A stretch of 64,000 nt of DNA from Bacilli bacterium (lineage in GTDB: Bacteria; Bacillota; Bacilli; RF39; UBA660). Positions 8,187-15,550 of the stretch are shown here, piece by piece (positions within the stretch are counted from its first letter, which is position 1; every line of letters begins with the position of its first letter). The notes beneath the pieces are model-generated. The model saw only the letters and a list, made by a program, of their open reading frames with translations. It was not told the origin of the DNA and ran no database searches. A program made the translations under genes and the position numbers. Where the stretch lies: NCBI GenBank assembly GCA_017525015.1, contig JAFXUK010000004.1, forward strand, positions 229,107 through 293,106, given 5' to 3'.

Positions 8187-10344
8187 TATTTGCAACCTCA
8201 CTTTCATCCTCTGGAGTATTTATAACATTATTTAAAACGTTATCTCCTTCTCTATAGATTAGATTATGAACAATAATATCATTAGATACTGTTAATCTTT
8301 CATCAGTATAATCTTTTAGATTACTAATATAATCTTCATCTATAACATTATTAGTATTTTCACAAGCTTTCTTCTTAACGTTTTTACCATTCTTAATATT
8401 ACTTAAAACATTATCGCATCCAAATACAAAATAACTTCCAGTACTATTATTATAGTAAACCTTATTAGTAACAAAGTTACCACTTGGGAAAATAACTACA
8501 TTATCTTCTTTAACATCAAATATATCATGACCTAATGCATATTTATTTTCAAATCCCATCATATTACCTAATGTAGGCATTAAATCATACATACCCATAA
8601 CATTATTATTAGTAGATTTAATCTTTCTTAAAACTTCAGGATTCTTTGTCCAAATAATTAATGGAGTTCTTCTATTAATCTCATGTTGGAAAGCATCATA
8701 ATCCCTATATTCAGGATCATCATCAGTATATACCTTACCATTAGTAATATCATAATTATAATAATATTGATATTCAGACTTATCTAATCTGGCATCATGG
8801 TCACCATATAATACAAATACTGTATTATTATAATGATCACTATTTTTAACATATTCAAGGAAATGACCTAATGTAACATCTCCATAATGAGCACTAATTA
8901 AATAATTACCTAACTTAGTACCTTCTAAATAATCATCTTTAACTTCTTTAGCTTCTCCAGTCTTACGATCTATAGCAGTATATGTATTAGTTAAATCTAA
9001 TTTACCAAAATCATAATATTTTTCTGGATTAACTTTTGTTGCAGCAAAAGGAGAATGGTTAGATAACTGAATAATTGTACCCATATAATGTTCATGTTCA
9101 TTTTCAATCTTCTCTAACTTAGCTTGTAATTGAATAAAGAAATCTTCATCATCCAAACCTAAACCTAAAGCTTGTGTCTTCTCATCATATTCAAATGTAT
9201 CTTGGAAATACATATCTTGATATCCTAAATTAGGATGCATTACTCTTCTGTTCCACATAGCTGAACCATTAGCATGTGTACTAAAAGTATAATAACCTTT
9301 TTCTGTTAATAATTTAGGAATACTTACATAATCTCTATCAGCATATCCAACAAATACAGTACCTGATAAAGATGGCATTAAAGAAGTATTTAAAGTAAAT
9401 TCAGTATCACTACTAGTTCCAACACTTATTTGTGGATAGAAGTTACTAAAATACATACCTTCTCTACTTAATTTATTAATAGTTGGGGTAACTTCTACTC
9501 CATTTACTTCCATATCAACTAAAGTAGATTGAATACTTTCCATATGAACAAATATAACATTCATACCTTCTAAAACATTAGTATACTTATTATCTTTATG
9601 TTCTTCTTCAAATTGCTTACTATAGAATTCTTTAAATCTCTTAGCAGCTTCATCATATCCAAATAATGAATTAATCTTTGGTGTTAAACTTTGAATTAAG
9701 TCATTACCTTGATATAGAATAATACCAAATCTTTCAACAATATATACACGATTCCATTGTTTAACTAAACGAGATGCATCAGTACCAGTTATATTAACAA
9801 CTGTAAATACTAATACTAAAACACCAGCTAAAATAGTAGAACCAAACATCTTCTTACTCTTCTCAACTTTTGAAACAAAAGAATAATAACTTCCAGTTTT
9901 CAAATTATAATGTAATAACATATATAAAAGTGGGAAAATTAAATAAATAAAATCTTTAATTCTAAACTTTTCAATTACTGAGTCTCCTACTTCTCCTACT
10001 AATCCTAATTCAGATAGTAAAGAAAAAGAAGCAAAAGAATTATAGAATACATAATATATTGAGTTTACACAGCACATAACTGTAAAAATAATTAACCATA
10101 TAAAATAATACCTAAACTGTTTTTTAGGCTTAACAAAATAACCAAATGATCCTATTATCAAAAGGATGGCTAAATCGCAAATAAAAGGTTTATAATCAAA
10201 TACGTTTCTTGTCGTATAATTTCTAACTAAAACTGTCTCAATTAAAGAAAAAATTATAAAAGTAACAAATAATCTATTAGTAGACAAATACTTAGAAACT
10301 TTTTTACGTACTTTTTTAAGTAAACTAATTACTTTTCTTTTCAT
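8170..10344 (-). CDS. ltaS: LtaS-type lipoteichoic acid synthase / sulfatase-fold phosphoglycerol transferase
   Basis: LtaS-type enzymes polymerise glycerol phosphate from phosphatidylglycerol outside the membrane. Membrane helices fill residues 25-190 and an extracellular sulfatase-fold domain follows from about 260. E269 (HMESIQSTL), T310 (SVGTSSDTEF), D515 and H516 (YGDHDAR) correspond to the metal and catalytic residues of S. aureus LtaS (E255, T300, D475, H476), also near them in numbering. At 724 residues it is slightly longer than the usual 640-650, mostly at the C-terminus. AGAAGGGATTAG precedes ATG and an extended -10 (TGGTATAAT) lies just upstream. Other LtaS-family phosphoethanolamine transferases are a less likely alternative. 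Confidence 0.9.
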   Translation of the reverse strand: MKRKVISLLKKVRKKVSKYLSTNRLFVTFIIFSLIETVLVRNYTTRNVFDYKPFICDLAILLIIGSFGYFVKPKKQFRYYFIWLIIFTVMCCVNSIYYVFYNSFASFSLLSELGLVGEVGDSVIEKFRIKDFIYLIFPLLYMLLHYNLKTGSYYSFVSKVEKSKKMFGSTILAGVLVLVFTVVNITGTDASRLVKQWNRVYIVERFGIILYQGNDLIQSLTPKINSLFGYDEAAKRFKEFYSKQFEEEHKDNKYTNVLEGMNVIFVHMESIQSTLVDMEVNGVEVTPTINKLSREGMYFSNFYPQISVGTSSDTEFTLNTSLMPSLSGTVFVGYADRDYVSIPKLLTEKGYYTFSTHANGSAMWNRRVMHPNLGYQDMYFQDTFEYDEKTQALGLGLDDEDFFIQLQAKLEKIENEHEHYMGTIIQLSNHSPFAATKVNPEKYYDFGKLDLTNTYTAIDRKTGEAKEVKDDYLEGTKLGNYLISAHYGDVTLGHFLEYVKNSDHYNNTVFVLYGDHDARLDKSEYQYYYNYDITNGKVYTDDDPEYRDYDAFQHEINRRTPLIIWTKNPEVLRKIKSTNNNVMGMYDLMPTLGNMMGFENKYALGHDIFDVKEDNVVIFPSGNFVTNKVYYNNSTGSYFVFGCDNVLSNIKNGKNVKKKACENTNNVIDEDYISNLKDYTDERLTVSNDIIVHNLIYREGDNVLNNVINTPEDESEVANNGKKD

Positions 10345-10418
10345 CTAATCCCTTCTTACAAACTCAATTATACCATATTTAAGCCTTAAAAACTACATAA
10401 TGTAAAATTAATTTAGAC

Positions 10419-10447
10419 TTGCATTTTATATATAATAATGGTATTAT
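10419..10447 (+). promoter_or_regulatory. Promoter of the tRNA-Gly gene
   Basis: TTGCAT at 10419-10424 and TATTAT at 10442-10447 are separated by 17 bp, with TGG extending the -10. The tRNA begins 17 nt downstream. The stretch ATAATAATGGTATTATA recurs in the promoter at 15122. Confidence 0.7.
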
Positions 10448-10464
10448 ACAAGTACTGAAGAAAT

Positions 10465-10539
10465 GCAGGTGTAGTACAATGGTTAGTATACAACCTTGCC
10501 AAGGTCGAGATGGGAGTTCGATTCTCCTCACTTGCTCCA
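10465..10539 (+). tRNA. tRNA-Gly (anticodon GCC), CCA encoded
   Basis: A complete cloverleaf can be folded. The acceptor stem GCAGGTG pairs with CACTTGC. The D stem is GTAC/GTAT. The anticodon loop TTGCCAA carries GCC at 10498-10500. The T arm has loop TTCGATT. The discriminator T is followed by an encoded CCA. One A-C mismatch occurs in the anticodon stem. Confidence 0.95.
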
Positions 10540-10549
10540 TTTTTAAAGT

Positions 10550-10573
10550 AACTGGTATTAACCAGTTTTTTTA
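10550..10573 (+). terminator. Intrinsic terminator of tRNA-Gly
   Basis: AACTGGT and ACCAGTT form a 7-bp stem with loop ATTA, followed by a T-run just before the next gene. Confidence 0.75.
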
Positions 10574-10589
10574 TTTAGGAAGTGGTTAA

Positions 10590-11030
10590 ATGGAAATAAT
10601 CAGTATTAAAGACAATGATACCTATTTAACAGAATACATATCTCTTTGTAACCAAGAATGGGGAACTAAAAAAGATAAAGAATATGTTCAAAGAAAACTA
10701 AAACAAATAAAAACAGAAGATAAAGTTATTAGTATTCTTGGATTAATAGATAATGATGAATTATTAGGTTTCATCTCCCTATTTAAATATGATGGTGAAG
10801 AAAAAAGAGAATTAACTCCTTGGTATGCCACTATGTATGTAAAAAAAGAATATCGCCATAAAGGATATTCTAAATTACTAAACGATGCTATCTTAAAAGA
10901 AGCTAAATCCTTAGGATATAACAAAGTATATTTAAAAACTGATTTAAATAACTATTATGAAAAATTTGGTGCTATTAATATCGGTAATTATGATGATAAA
11001 GAAAAATTATTGTATTTCGTTCTAAAATAA
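10590..11030 (+). CDS. GNAT-family N-acetyltransferase
   Basis: A 146-residue acetyl-CoA-dependent acetyltransferase. The central strand LLGFISLFKYD is followed by ATMYVKKEYRHKGYSKLL, where RHKGYSK is the acetyl-CoA pyrophosphate-binding loop (motif A). The end NNYYEKFGA is the typical motif B region. AGGAAGTGG lies close before ATG. The gene starts 50 nt after tRNA-Gly and is separated from it by a terminator. The substrate cannot be predicted. Confidence 0.85.
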   Translation: MEIISIKDNDTYLTEYISLCNQEWGTKKDKEYVQRKLKQIKTEDKVISILGLIDNDELLGFISLFKYDGEEKRELTPWYATMYVKKEYRHKGYSKLLNDAILKEAKSLGYNKVYLKTDLNNYYEKFGAINIGNYDDKEKLLYFVLK

Positions 11031-11057
11031 AAAGTAGTTCAATGAACTACTTTTTTT
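11029..11057. terminator. Bidirectional terminator between the GNAT gene and the small minus-strand gene
   Basis: AAAAAGTAGTTC and GAACTACTTTTT are separated by the loop AAT. The hairpin overlaps the last codons of the GNAT gene and serves the 41-codon gene on the other strand as well. Confidence 0.8.
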
Positions 11058-11181
11058 AATTTAATACACCCTTTACTTGATTAACAAAAGCTTCTGGATT
11101 AGTATCTGTATTAAAAGGAACTCCTTTTATTCCCATTACTAAACCACAAAATATTAAAGCATCTTGAACATTATTATCCAT
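11056..11181 (-). CDS. Small protein of 41 residues, function unknown
   Basis: A short gene reading MDNNVQDALIFCGLVMGIKG and ending KGVLN. Several signals make it credible despite its size: a consensus AGGAGG 7 nt before ATG, an extended -10 TGGTATAAT at 11202-11210 directly behind the HD gene terminator, and its own terminator at 11029-11057. The sequence is mildly hydrophobic at residues 8-20 but too short for a confident membrane helix. I do not recognise a family. Confidence 0.7.
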   Translation of the reverse strand: MDNNVQDALIFCGLVMGIKGVPFNTDTNPEAFVNQVKGVLN

Positions 11182-11201
11182 ATCCAATCCTCCTATCAAA
11201 T

Positions 11202-11210
11202 ATTATACCA
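11202..11210 (-). promoter_or_regulatory. Extended -10 promoter of the 41-residue gene
   Basis: TGGTATAAT on the minus strand, 20 nt before the start codon, adjoining the upstream terminator. Confidence 0.6.
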
Positions 11211-11213
11211 TTA

Positions 11214-11240
11214 AAAAACAAGATTACTTATCTTGTTTTT
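11214..11240 (-). terminator. Intrinsic terminator of the HD-domain gene
   Basis: AAAAACAAGAT and ATCTTGTTTTT form an 11-bp stem around TACTT, overlapping the stop codon region; the T-run leads into the next promoter. Confidence 0.8.
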
Positions 11241-11850
11241 CTTGATATGTTTTTTCTAATGTTTTAGGTCTATCTGCACTATCAACTATTTCATTATTTT
11301 CAAATGCTACATTTAAAAAGTTTCTTGAAGCAATATAATCACATAAATGAATTAATAATTCTTCTTTACTCTTTGGAGTTGGCATTATAACATGACCATC
11401 TTTATCAGTATTCCAAGGTCCCATATGTGATCTTATTAGACTTGCTACAAATTCAGCATCTTCTGGACTAATAAATAACTGATCTTGGTTATTAACAATA
11501 AAATCTGCCATTATAACTGGGTGATCTACTGCAGTATGTCCAGAATACTCTAAACCAGATTTAAACCCATCATGTAAAAGTAAAGCCATTCTCATTAAAT
11601 CTTTCTTATAATCAGAATATTCACCAAAAGCTTTATCTCTAAACAATTCTTCTAGAATTCTCATAGCTACTTTAACATGTCTAACTAATCCACCTTCACC
11701 TAGTGAAAAAGCCGGATGAAATCTACCAGAAGAAGATGCTGGTATTTTATAAAAATAATCTGGTAACATCTCTAAAACAAAACTAGCACTAATCCTAACC
11801 CTCTCATCATTTATTCTATTAAGTTCTACTTCAAATACTTTACTACCCAT
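11224..11850 (-). CDS. HD-domain phosphohydrolase
   Basis: A 208-residue cytoplasmic protein with the metal ligands of the HD superfamily: RHVKVAMRIL, then LLLHDGFKSG (the HD pair), TAVDHPVIMADFI and IRSHMGPW. Related single-domain HD proteins hydrolyse nucleotides or phosphate esters. AAGGAG lies 6 nt before ATG. It is a single gene that ends in its own terminator. The C-terminal KTLEKTYQEKQDK tail is charged and probably disordered. The substrate is unknown. Confidence 0.85.
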   Translation of the reverse strand: MGSKVFEVELNRINDERVRISASFVLEMLPDYFYKIPASSSGRFHPAFSLGEGGLVRHVKVAMRILEELFRDKAFGEYSDYKKDLMRMALLLHDGFKSGLEYSGHTAVDHPVIMADFIVNNQDQLFISPEDAEFVASLIRSHMGPWNTDKDGHVIMPTPKSKEELLIHLCDYIASRNFLNVAFENNEIVDSADRPKTLEKTYQEKQDK

Positions 11851-11893
11851 AATAAACTCCTTAATAGTTTTCTATTATAAAACAAGAAAATAA

Positions 11894-11919
11894 AAAAGTA
11901 CATCACATGATGTACTTTT
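11894..11919 (-). terminator. Intrinsic terminator of the ABC exporter gene
   Basis: AAAAGTACATCA and TGATGTACTTTT form a near-perfect 12-bp stem directly after the stop codon, followed on the minus strand by a T-rich tract. Confidence 0.8.
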
Positions 11920-13605
11920 CTATTTTGCTGATTTGTATAATTTTGTGAAATAACCATTTTTATCAAGTAACTCTTGGTACTTTCCTTCTTCTTTGATAAC
12001 ACCATCAACTAATACACAAATAGAATCTACATCCTTTATTGTTTCTAAACGATGAGCAATTACTATTAATGTTTTGTTCTCTAACTTTTCTACAATATTT
12101 TTCATTACTTCTTTCTCAGTTATGTTGTCAATTGCACTAGTAGCTTCATCTAAAATTATTATTTTAGAATCATCGAAGAATAGTCGTGCTAAAGCCACTC
12201 GTTGGCGTTCACCACCACTCATTCTTACACCTTTTTCTCCAAGTTCTGTGTCTAAACCTTTTTCTAACTTTTCATAGAACTTGTCTAAACATACTAATTT
12301 TAAAACTTTTAGTATTTCATCATCTTTTATTTTCTTATCAAAGATTAAATTTTCTCTTAAAGTTCCATCAAATATTGGTGCTTCTTGAGATACATAAGTA
12401 ACATTGTCATAAAATGAACTTAAGTTTATCTTAGATAACTCTTTTCCATCTATTAAAATGTTTCCCTCTTGGTATTTAACAAGTCCCATTATTAATTTGA
12501 TGATTGTTGATTTTCCTGAACCTGATTCACCTACTAAAGCTACAGAAGAATTGGCTTTTATTTTTAAAGATAGATCAGATATTATTTTCTTCTCATCATT
12601 GTAAGAATAAGATACATTCTTTAATTCTATTTCTCCATCTACTCTTTTTAAAACAATTCCTTTTTCTAAAGCTTCATCATCTTTGGTTTCTAATAAATCA
12701 ACATATCTTTTTACAGTTACCTTGTTTAACCTGTAATCTACATATTCAACATTGAAAATAGCAATTGGTTCATAAGCTTTACCAAGTAAAGCAATTACTG
12801 TTACAACAGCACCAACTGATAAATCAGATTTTAATACTGCATAAGCTAAAACAATTACTTGTAAAATATTAACTATTAATGCAAAAACAGAAAAGAATAT
12901 TTCATGTACAAGTTTTATTTTTGTTTTACCATCAACAATGTTTTTTATTCCTTCCTTAGTTATAGCTATTTCAGTATCATATTTCTTGTTTGTTCTGAAT
13001 ACTACTAATTCCATGAAACCTCTTATTAAATGTTTGTTTAATAATTCTTGGTTTAATAATATTCCTTCTTTTAATTTGTATAATCTCTTTAAGATTATGT
13101 TAGAAACTATAACAACTACTACATAGCCTAAGAAAACAAATAATACATATTCCCTCTTAACTCTGTAAATGAAAAACAAACTGAATAACGCTGTTGGTAA
13201 TAGATATCTTACTATCTTTAACCAAAAGTCCATCATTACATCTCTTGAAGCAGTGGCCCCATCTTCAACCTTTTGTGATAAGCGTCCTGTTCCAATTTTT
13301 TGATATTCTAAATAATCAATTGATTTCATTTTCTTTAAAGCTTGTAATATAAAATCTAAATATAACTTGTTCTTAACTTGTTGTTCTGGATAGTTTTCTA
13401 CATATTCTAATACTGTTGAAACGATTAGTAACACACCATAAATAACTAATGGCATTATTGTTAAAGTGTGAAATTGAAATGCATCAAGTATTTTTTGATA
13501 ATAAGTAACACTGTATAAACTTAAAAAGTTTATAACAATTCCGATTATTACATAAAAAATCATCATTTTTAAATTGTTTTTAATAACTTCTTTAAATATT
13601 TTCAT
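11920..13605 (-). CDS. ABC exporter half-transporter (fused permease and ATPase)
   Basis: A 561-residue type I ABC exporter: an N-terminal six-helix transmembrane domain (about 1-310) and a C-terminal nucleotide-binding domain. Walker A is GESGSGKST, the Q-loop is TYVSQEAP, the signature is MSGGERQRVALARL, Walker B is KIIILDEATSAID with the catalytic Glu present, and the H-loop is IAHRLETI. With one complete set of ATP motifs it should work as a homodimer. The substrate could be a peptide, lipid or drug. AAGGAAAG lies before ATG. The long leader upstream holds an upstream ORF and a terminator (see 13641-13726), which suggests inducible expression and hence a resistance or peptide-export role. 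Confidence 0.88.
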   Translation of the reverse strand: MKIFKEVIKNNLKMMIFYVIIGIVINFLSLYSVTYYQKILDAFQFHTLTIMPLVIYGVLLIVSTVLEYVENYPEQQVKNKLYLDFILQALKKMKSIDYLEYQKIGTGRLSQKVEDGATASRDVMMDFWLKIVRYLLPTALFSLFFIYRVKREYVLFVFLGYVVVVIVSNIILKRLYKLKEGILLNQELLNKHLIRGFMELVVFRTNKKYDTEIAITKEGIKNIVDGKTKIKLVHEIFFSVFALIVNILQVIVLAYAVLKSDLSVGAVVTVIALLGKAYEPIAIFNVEYVDYRLNKVTVKRYVDLLETKDDEALEKGIVLKRVDGEIELKNVSYSYNDEKKIISDLSLKIKANSSVALVGESGSGKSTIIKLIMGLVKYQEGNILIDGKELSKINLSSFYDNVTYVSQEAPIFDGTLRENLIFDKKIKDDEILKVLKLVCLDKFYEKLEKGLDTELGEKGVRMSGGERQRVALARLFFDDSKIIILDEATSAIDNITEKEVMKNIVEKLENKTLIVIAHRLETIKDVDSICVLVDGVIKEEGKYQELLDKNGYFTKLYKSAK

Positions 13606-13626
13606 AATCTTTCCTTCTTTCTTTTA

Positions 13627-13689
13627 AATTAATTGTGAACAAAAAAAGAACCTCCTTTCATAAACAGCAAAAAATCACAATTAATTGTG
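13627..13689 (-). promoter_or_regulatory. Palindrome and partial repeat that can form alternative leader structures
   Basis: CACAATTAATTGTG at 13676-13689 is a perfect palindrome. A second copy of its core (AATTAATTGTGAAC at 13627-13640) lies 36 bp away, between the terminator and the exporter start codon. On the RNA the two can pair with each other or fold alone, so two mutually exclusive structures are possible. Confidence 0.5.
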
Positions 13690-13714
13690 TTCTGCCATTC
13701 ATGAGGAGATTCTT
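13641..13714 (-). terminator. Leader terminator (attenuator) upstream of the ABC exporter gene
   Basis: On the minus strand AAGAATCTCCT (13714-13704) pairs with AGGAGGTTCTT (13656-13646) over 11 bp with one G-U, followed by TTTTT then G. The 47-nt loop holds a second stem (GGCAG/CUGUU) and the CACAATTAATTGTG palindrome. The 5' arm lies inside the upstream ORF at 13658-13726, and the 3' arm begins 1 nt past its stop codon. Confidence 0.65.
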
Positions 13715-13726
13715 AAGGCTCTTCAT
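13658..13726 (-). CDS. Upstream ORF / candidate 22-residue leader peptide
   Basis: The ORF begins MKSLKNLLMNGRTQ and ends IFCCL, stopping at TGA 13658-13660. AAAGGA precedes its ATG, although with short spacing (3 nt). Codons 5-8 (K-N-L-L) form the 5' arm of the downstream terminator, so a ribosome paused in or just after these codons would block the hairpin. This resembles leader-peptide control of drug exporters such as bmrB-bmrCD of Bacillus subtilis, as established for that system. That it acts this way here is inference. Confidence 0.55.
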   Translation of the reverse strand: MKSLKNLLMNGRTQLIVIFCCL

Positions 13727-13741
13727 TATTCCTTTAAACTT

Positions 13742-13764
13742 GCGTTTATCTGGTAGTAAAACGC
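13742..13764 (-). promoter_or_regulatory. Hairpin in the 5' part of the exporter leader
   Basis: GCGTTT and AAACGC form a 6-bp GC-rich stem with an 11-nt loop. A second stem-loop can form just upstream on the RNA at about 13776-13795. It may contribute to leader folding or mRNA stability. Confidence 0.4.
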
Positions 13765-13831
13765 GAATGGTCTAATTGATTTACTACAATCAAAATATAT
13801 CATACATTTTATCAATATACAAATTTTTCTA

Positions 13832-13840
13832 TGTTATAAT
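13832..13840 (+). promoter_or_regulatory. Extended -10 promoter of dacF
   Basis: TGTTATAAT, 24 nt before the dacF start; no convincing -35. Confidence 0.6.
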
Positions 13841-13864
13841 TAATAAAGATAAAGAAGGGATTAC

Positions 13865-15103
13865 ATGAAAAAACTATTATTCTTATTAATATGCTTCTTT
13901 TCCCCATTAATAAGTTATGCTTTAGATTATCCTGAAGTTAATTCGCAAATGGTTGAAGTATATGATTTAACTGAAGGTAAAATTTTATACGAATTAGATT
14001 CTAATAATAAAGCTTCTATAGCATCTATTACTAAAATAGCTACAACTATTACTGCTATAGAAACAATTGATAACATAGATGAAAAAGTAACTATAACAAG
14101 TGATATCTTAAATCAAGTTAGTTGGGAAGCATCAACAGCTGGTTTAGAAGTTGGTGATGTTCTAACATATCGTGATCTAGTATATGCAACAATAGTAAAA
14201 AGTGGTGCAGATGCTGCTATATCACTTGCTGTACTAAGTAGTGGCGATACTGAATCATTCGTTGAAAAAATGAATAAAAAAGCCCAAGAAATTGGTTTAG
14301 AGCATACTCATTTCGAAAACGTAATTGGTTTAGATGATGAAGAACACTACTCTACTGCTGATGATGTTAGAAAACTATTAGAATATGCTCTAAAGAATGA
14401 ACTATTTAGAAGTGCATATACTACTAGAGATTATACTTTATCTAATGGACGTAAAATTAGTTCTACAATCTATACTTATAATAGAGGTGGTAGAGACACT
14501 TCTAAAATAATTGGTAGTAAAACAGGATTCACTTTAGAAGCCGGCTATTGCTTTACTTCTCTTAGTAAAGTAGAAGATCATGAAATGATAATCATCGTTT
14601 TAAAAGCCGAAGCTTATGGTGATGATTACTATAACATTATTGATACTATTGATTTAATTGATTTTGTTACTGAAAATTATAAAAATACAACTATAGTTAA
14701 TAAAGGAGACTTTAAAAAAGAAATACCCATCTCACTAAGTAAAACAGATAATTATACTATTAAATCTGATTCAACCATCACTAAGTTCTTACCTATTGAT
14801 TACAATAAAGATGATATCAAAATAAAATATGATGGTTTAGAAGAATTAAGCTATAAGAATAAAGAAGGTTCTAAAATTGGTGAAATAAAATACTACTACC
14901 AAGATGAACTATTAAAAACTGAAGAAGTATTAGTAAATGAAAAAATAACTCCTGATTATCTAAAAATTATTAAAACAAAATGGTTAAGTATTCTTCTTAA
15001 AACAATAGGAATTATATTCCTTATCTTCATCCTTCTAATAATCAGAAAAAAGATTAGAAGAATGAAAAGAAGAATGGCTAGAAAACGTAAAAAACGTTCT
15101 TGA
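13865..15103 (+). CDS. dacF: D-alanyl-D-alanine carboxypeptidase (serine-type, PBP5/DacF family)
   Basis: This enzyme trims the terminal D-Ala from peptidoglycan pentapeptides outside the cell. Residues 1-19 are a signal peptide. S54-I-T-K57 is the SxxK nucleophile motif. KSGADAA at about 112-118 is the SxN-equivalent (SGA rather than SGN, a known variant). SKTGFT is the KTG motif. A C-terminal beta domain follows, then one membrane helix (LSILLKTIGIIFLIFILLII) and a very basic tail, so the protein is anchored by a true helix rather than the amphipathic helix of PBP5. AAGAAGGGA lies before ATG. It is a single gene whose stop overlaps the -35 of the next promoter. Confidence 0.93.
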   Translation: MKKLLFLLICFFSPLISYALDYPEVNSQMVEVYDLTEGKILYELDSNNKASIASITKIATTITAIETIDNIDEKVTITSDILNQVSWEASTAGLEVGDVLTYRDLVYATIVKSGADAAISLAVLSSGDTESFVEKMNKKAQEIGLEHTHFENVIGLDDEEHYSTADDVRKLLEYALKNELFRSAYTTRDYTLSNGRKISSTIYTYNRGGRDTSKIIGSKTGFTLEAGYCFTSLSKVEDHEMIIIVLKAEAYGDDYYNIIDTIDLIDFVTENYKNTTIVNKGDFKKEIPISLSKTDNYTIKSDSTITKFLPIDYNKDDIKIKYDGLEELSYKNKEGSKIGEIKYYYQDELLKTEEVLVNEKITPDYLKIIKTKWLSILLKTIGIIFLIFILLIIRKKIRRMKRRMARKRKKRS

Positions 15104-15127
15104 CATTCCTCATAATAATGGTATTAT
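15100..15127 (+). promoter_or_regulatory. Strong promoter of the 126-residue gene
   Basis: A consensus -35 TTGACA at 15100-15105 overlaps the dacF stop codon. A TATTAT -10 with TGG extension sits at 15122-15127 after 16 bp. Confidence 0.75.
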
Positions 15128-15152
15128 AAAATCCATTATTTGAGGTGATATT

Positions 15153-15533
15153 ATGTTTGAAGAATATGATACATTATTTGATGAAGTAGTAAAAAAAGAT
15201 AAAGTACTATCTAAATATGAACAAGATTTAGGTCAAAAAAGAAGATATGTTAGAAATCTATTATTAACTACTCCAGTTTCTGAAAAACTACGTCACCCTA
15301 TTAAATTATTTAGAACTAGATACGAAGCTTGGAGAATAGCTCGTATTGAAATGGGATACGATGAAATAAAAGATACTACTCTAGTTGAAAACTTCGTTGA
15401 AGAATCTGGGGAACTAGATCATGACTTTTATGCAGCAGCAACTTACTTTAAACCAAAAAGATTAAAACTATATGCTGCTAAATATCCAATATATCGTAAA
15501 CAAGATGATAAATTATTACAAAGAAAAAGATGA
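15153..15533 (+). CDS. Conserved-looking basic protein of 126 residues, function unknown
   Basis: I do not recognise a family. The protein is soluble and mostly helical, with a Lys/Arg-rich middle (KLRHPIKLFRTRYEAWRIAR) and end. It has a strong promoter of its own, GGTGAT 3 nt before ATG, and a bidirectional terminator, so it is clearly a gene. The abundance of Arg, Lys and aromatic residues would fit nucleic-acid or ribosome binding, but that is a guess. Confidence 0.7.
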   Translation: MFEEYDTLFDEVVKKDKVLSKYEQDLGQKRRYVRNLLLTTPVSEKLRHPIKLFRTRYEAWRIARIEMGYDEIKDTTLVENFVEESGELDHDFYAAATYFKPKRLKLYAAKYPIYRKQDDKLLQRKR

Positions 15534-15550
15534 TTTAAAATCATCTTTTT
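15524..15550. terminator. Bidirectional terminator between convergent genes
   Basis: AAAAAGATGATT and AATCATCTTTTT form a 12-bp stem with loop TAA, overlapping the stop of the plus-strand gene. Confidence 0.8.

Noticed and set aside
11826..12008. 60-codon minus-strand frame between the HD gene and the ABC exporter
   Set aside because: It overlaps the end of the exporter gene and its terminator; no RBS and no family-like sequence.
13606..13640. Extra small ORF starting with TTG after AGGAGG and overlapping the exporter start
   Set aside because: The AGGAGG belongs to the terminator 3' arm, the TTG is in the U-tract and the ORF is only 17 codons; not convincing.
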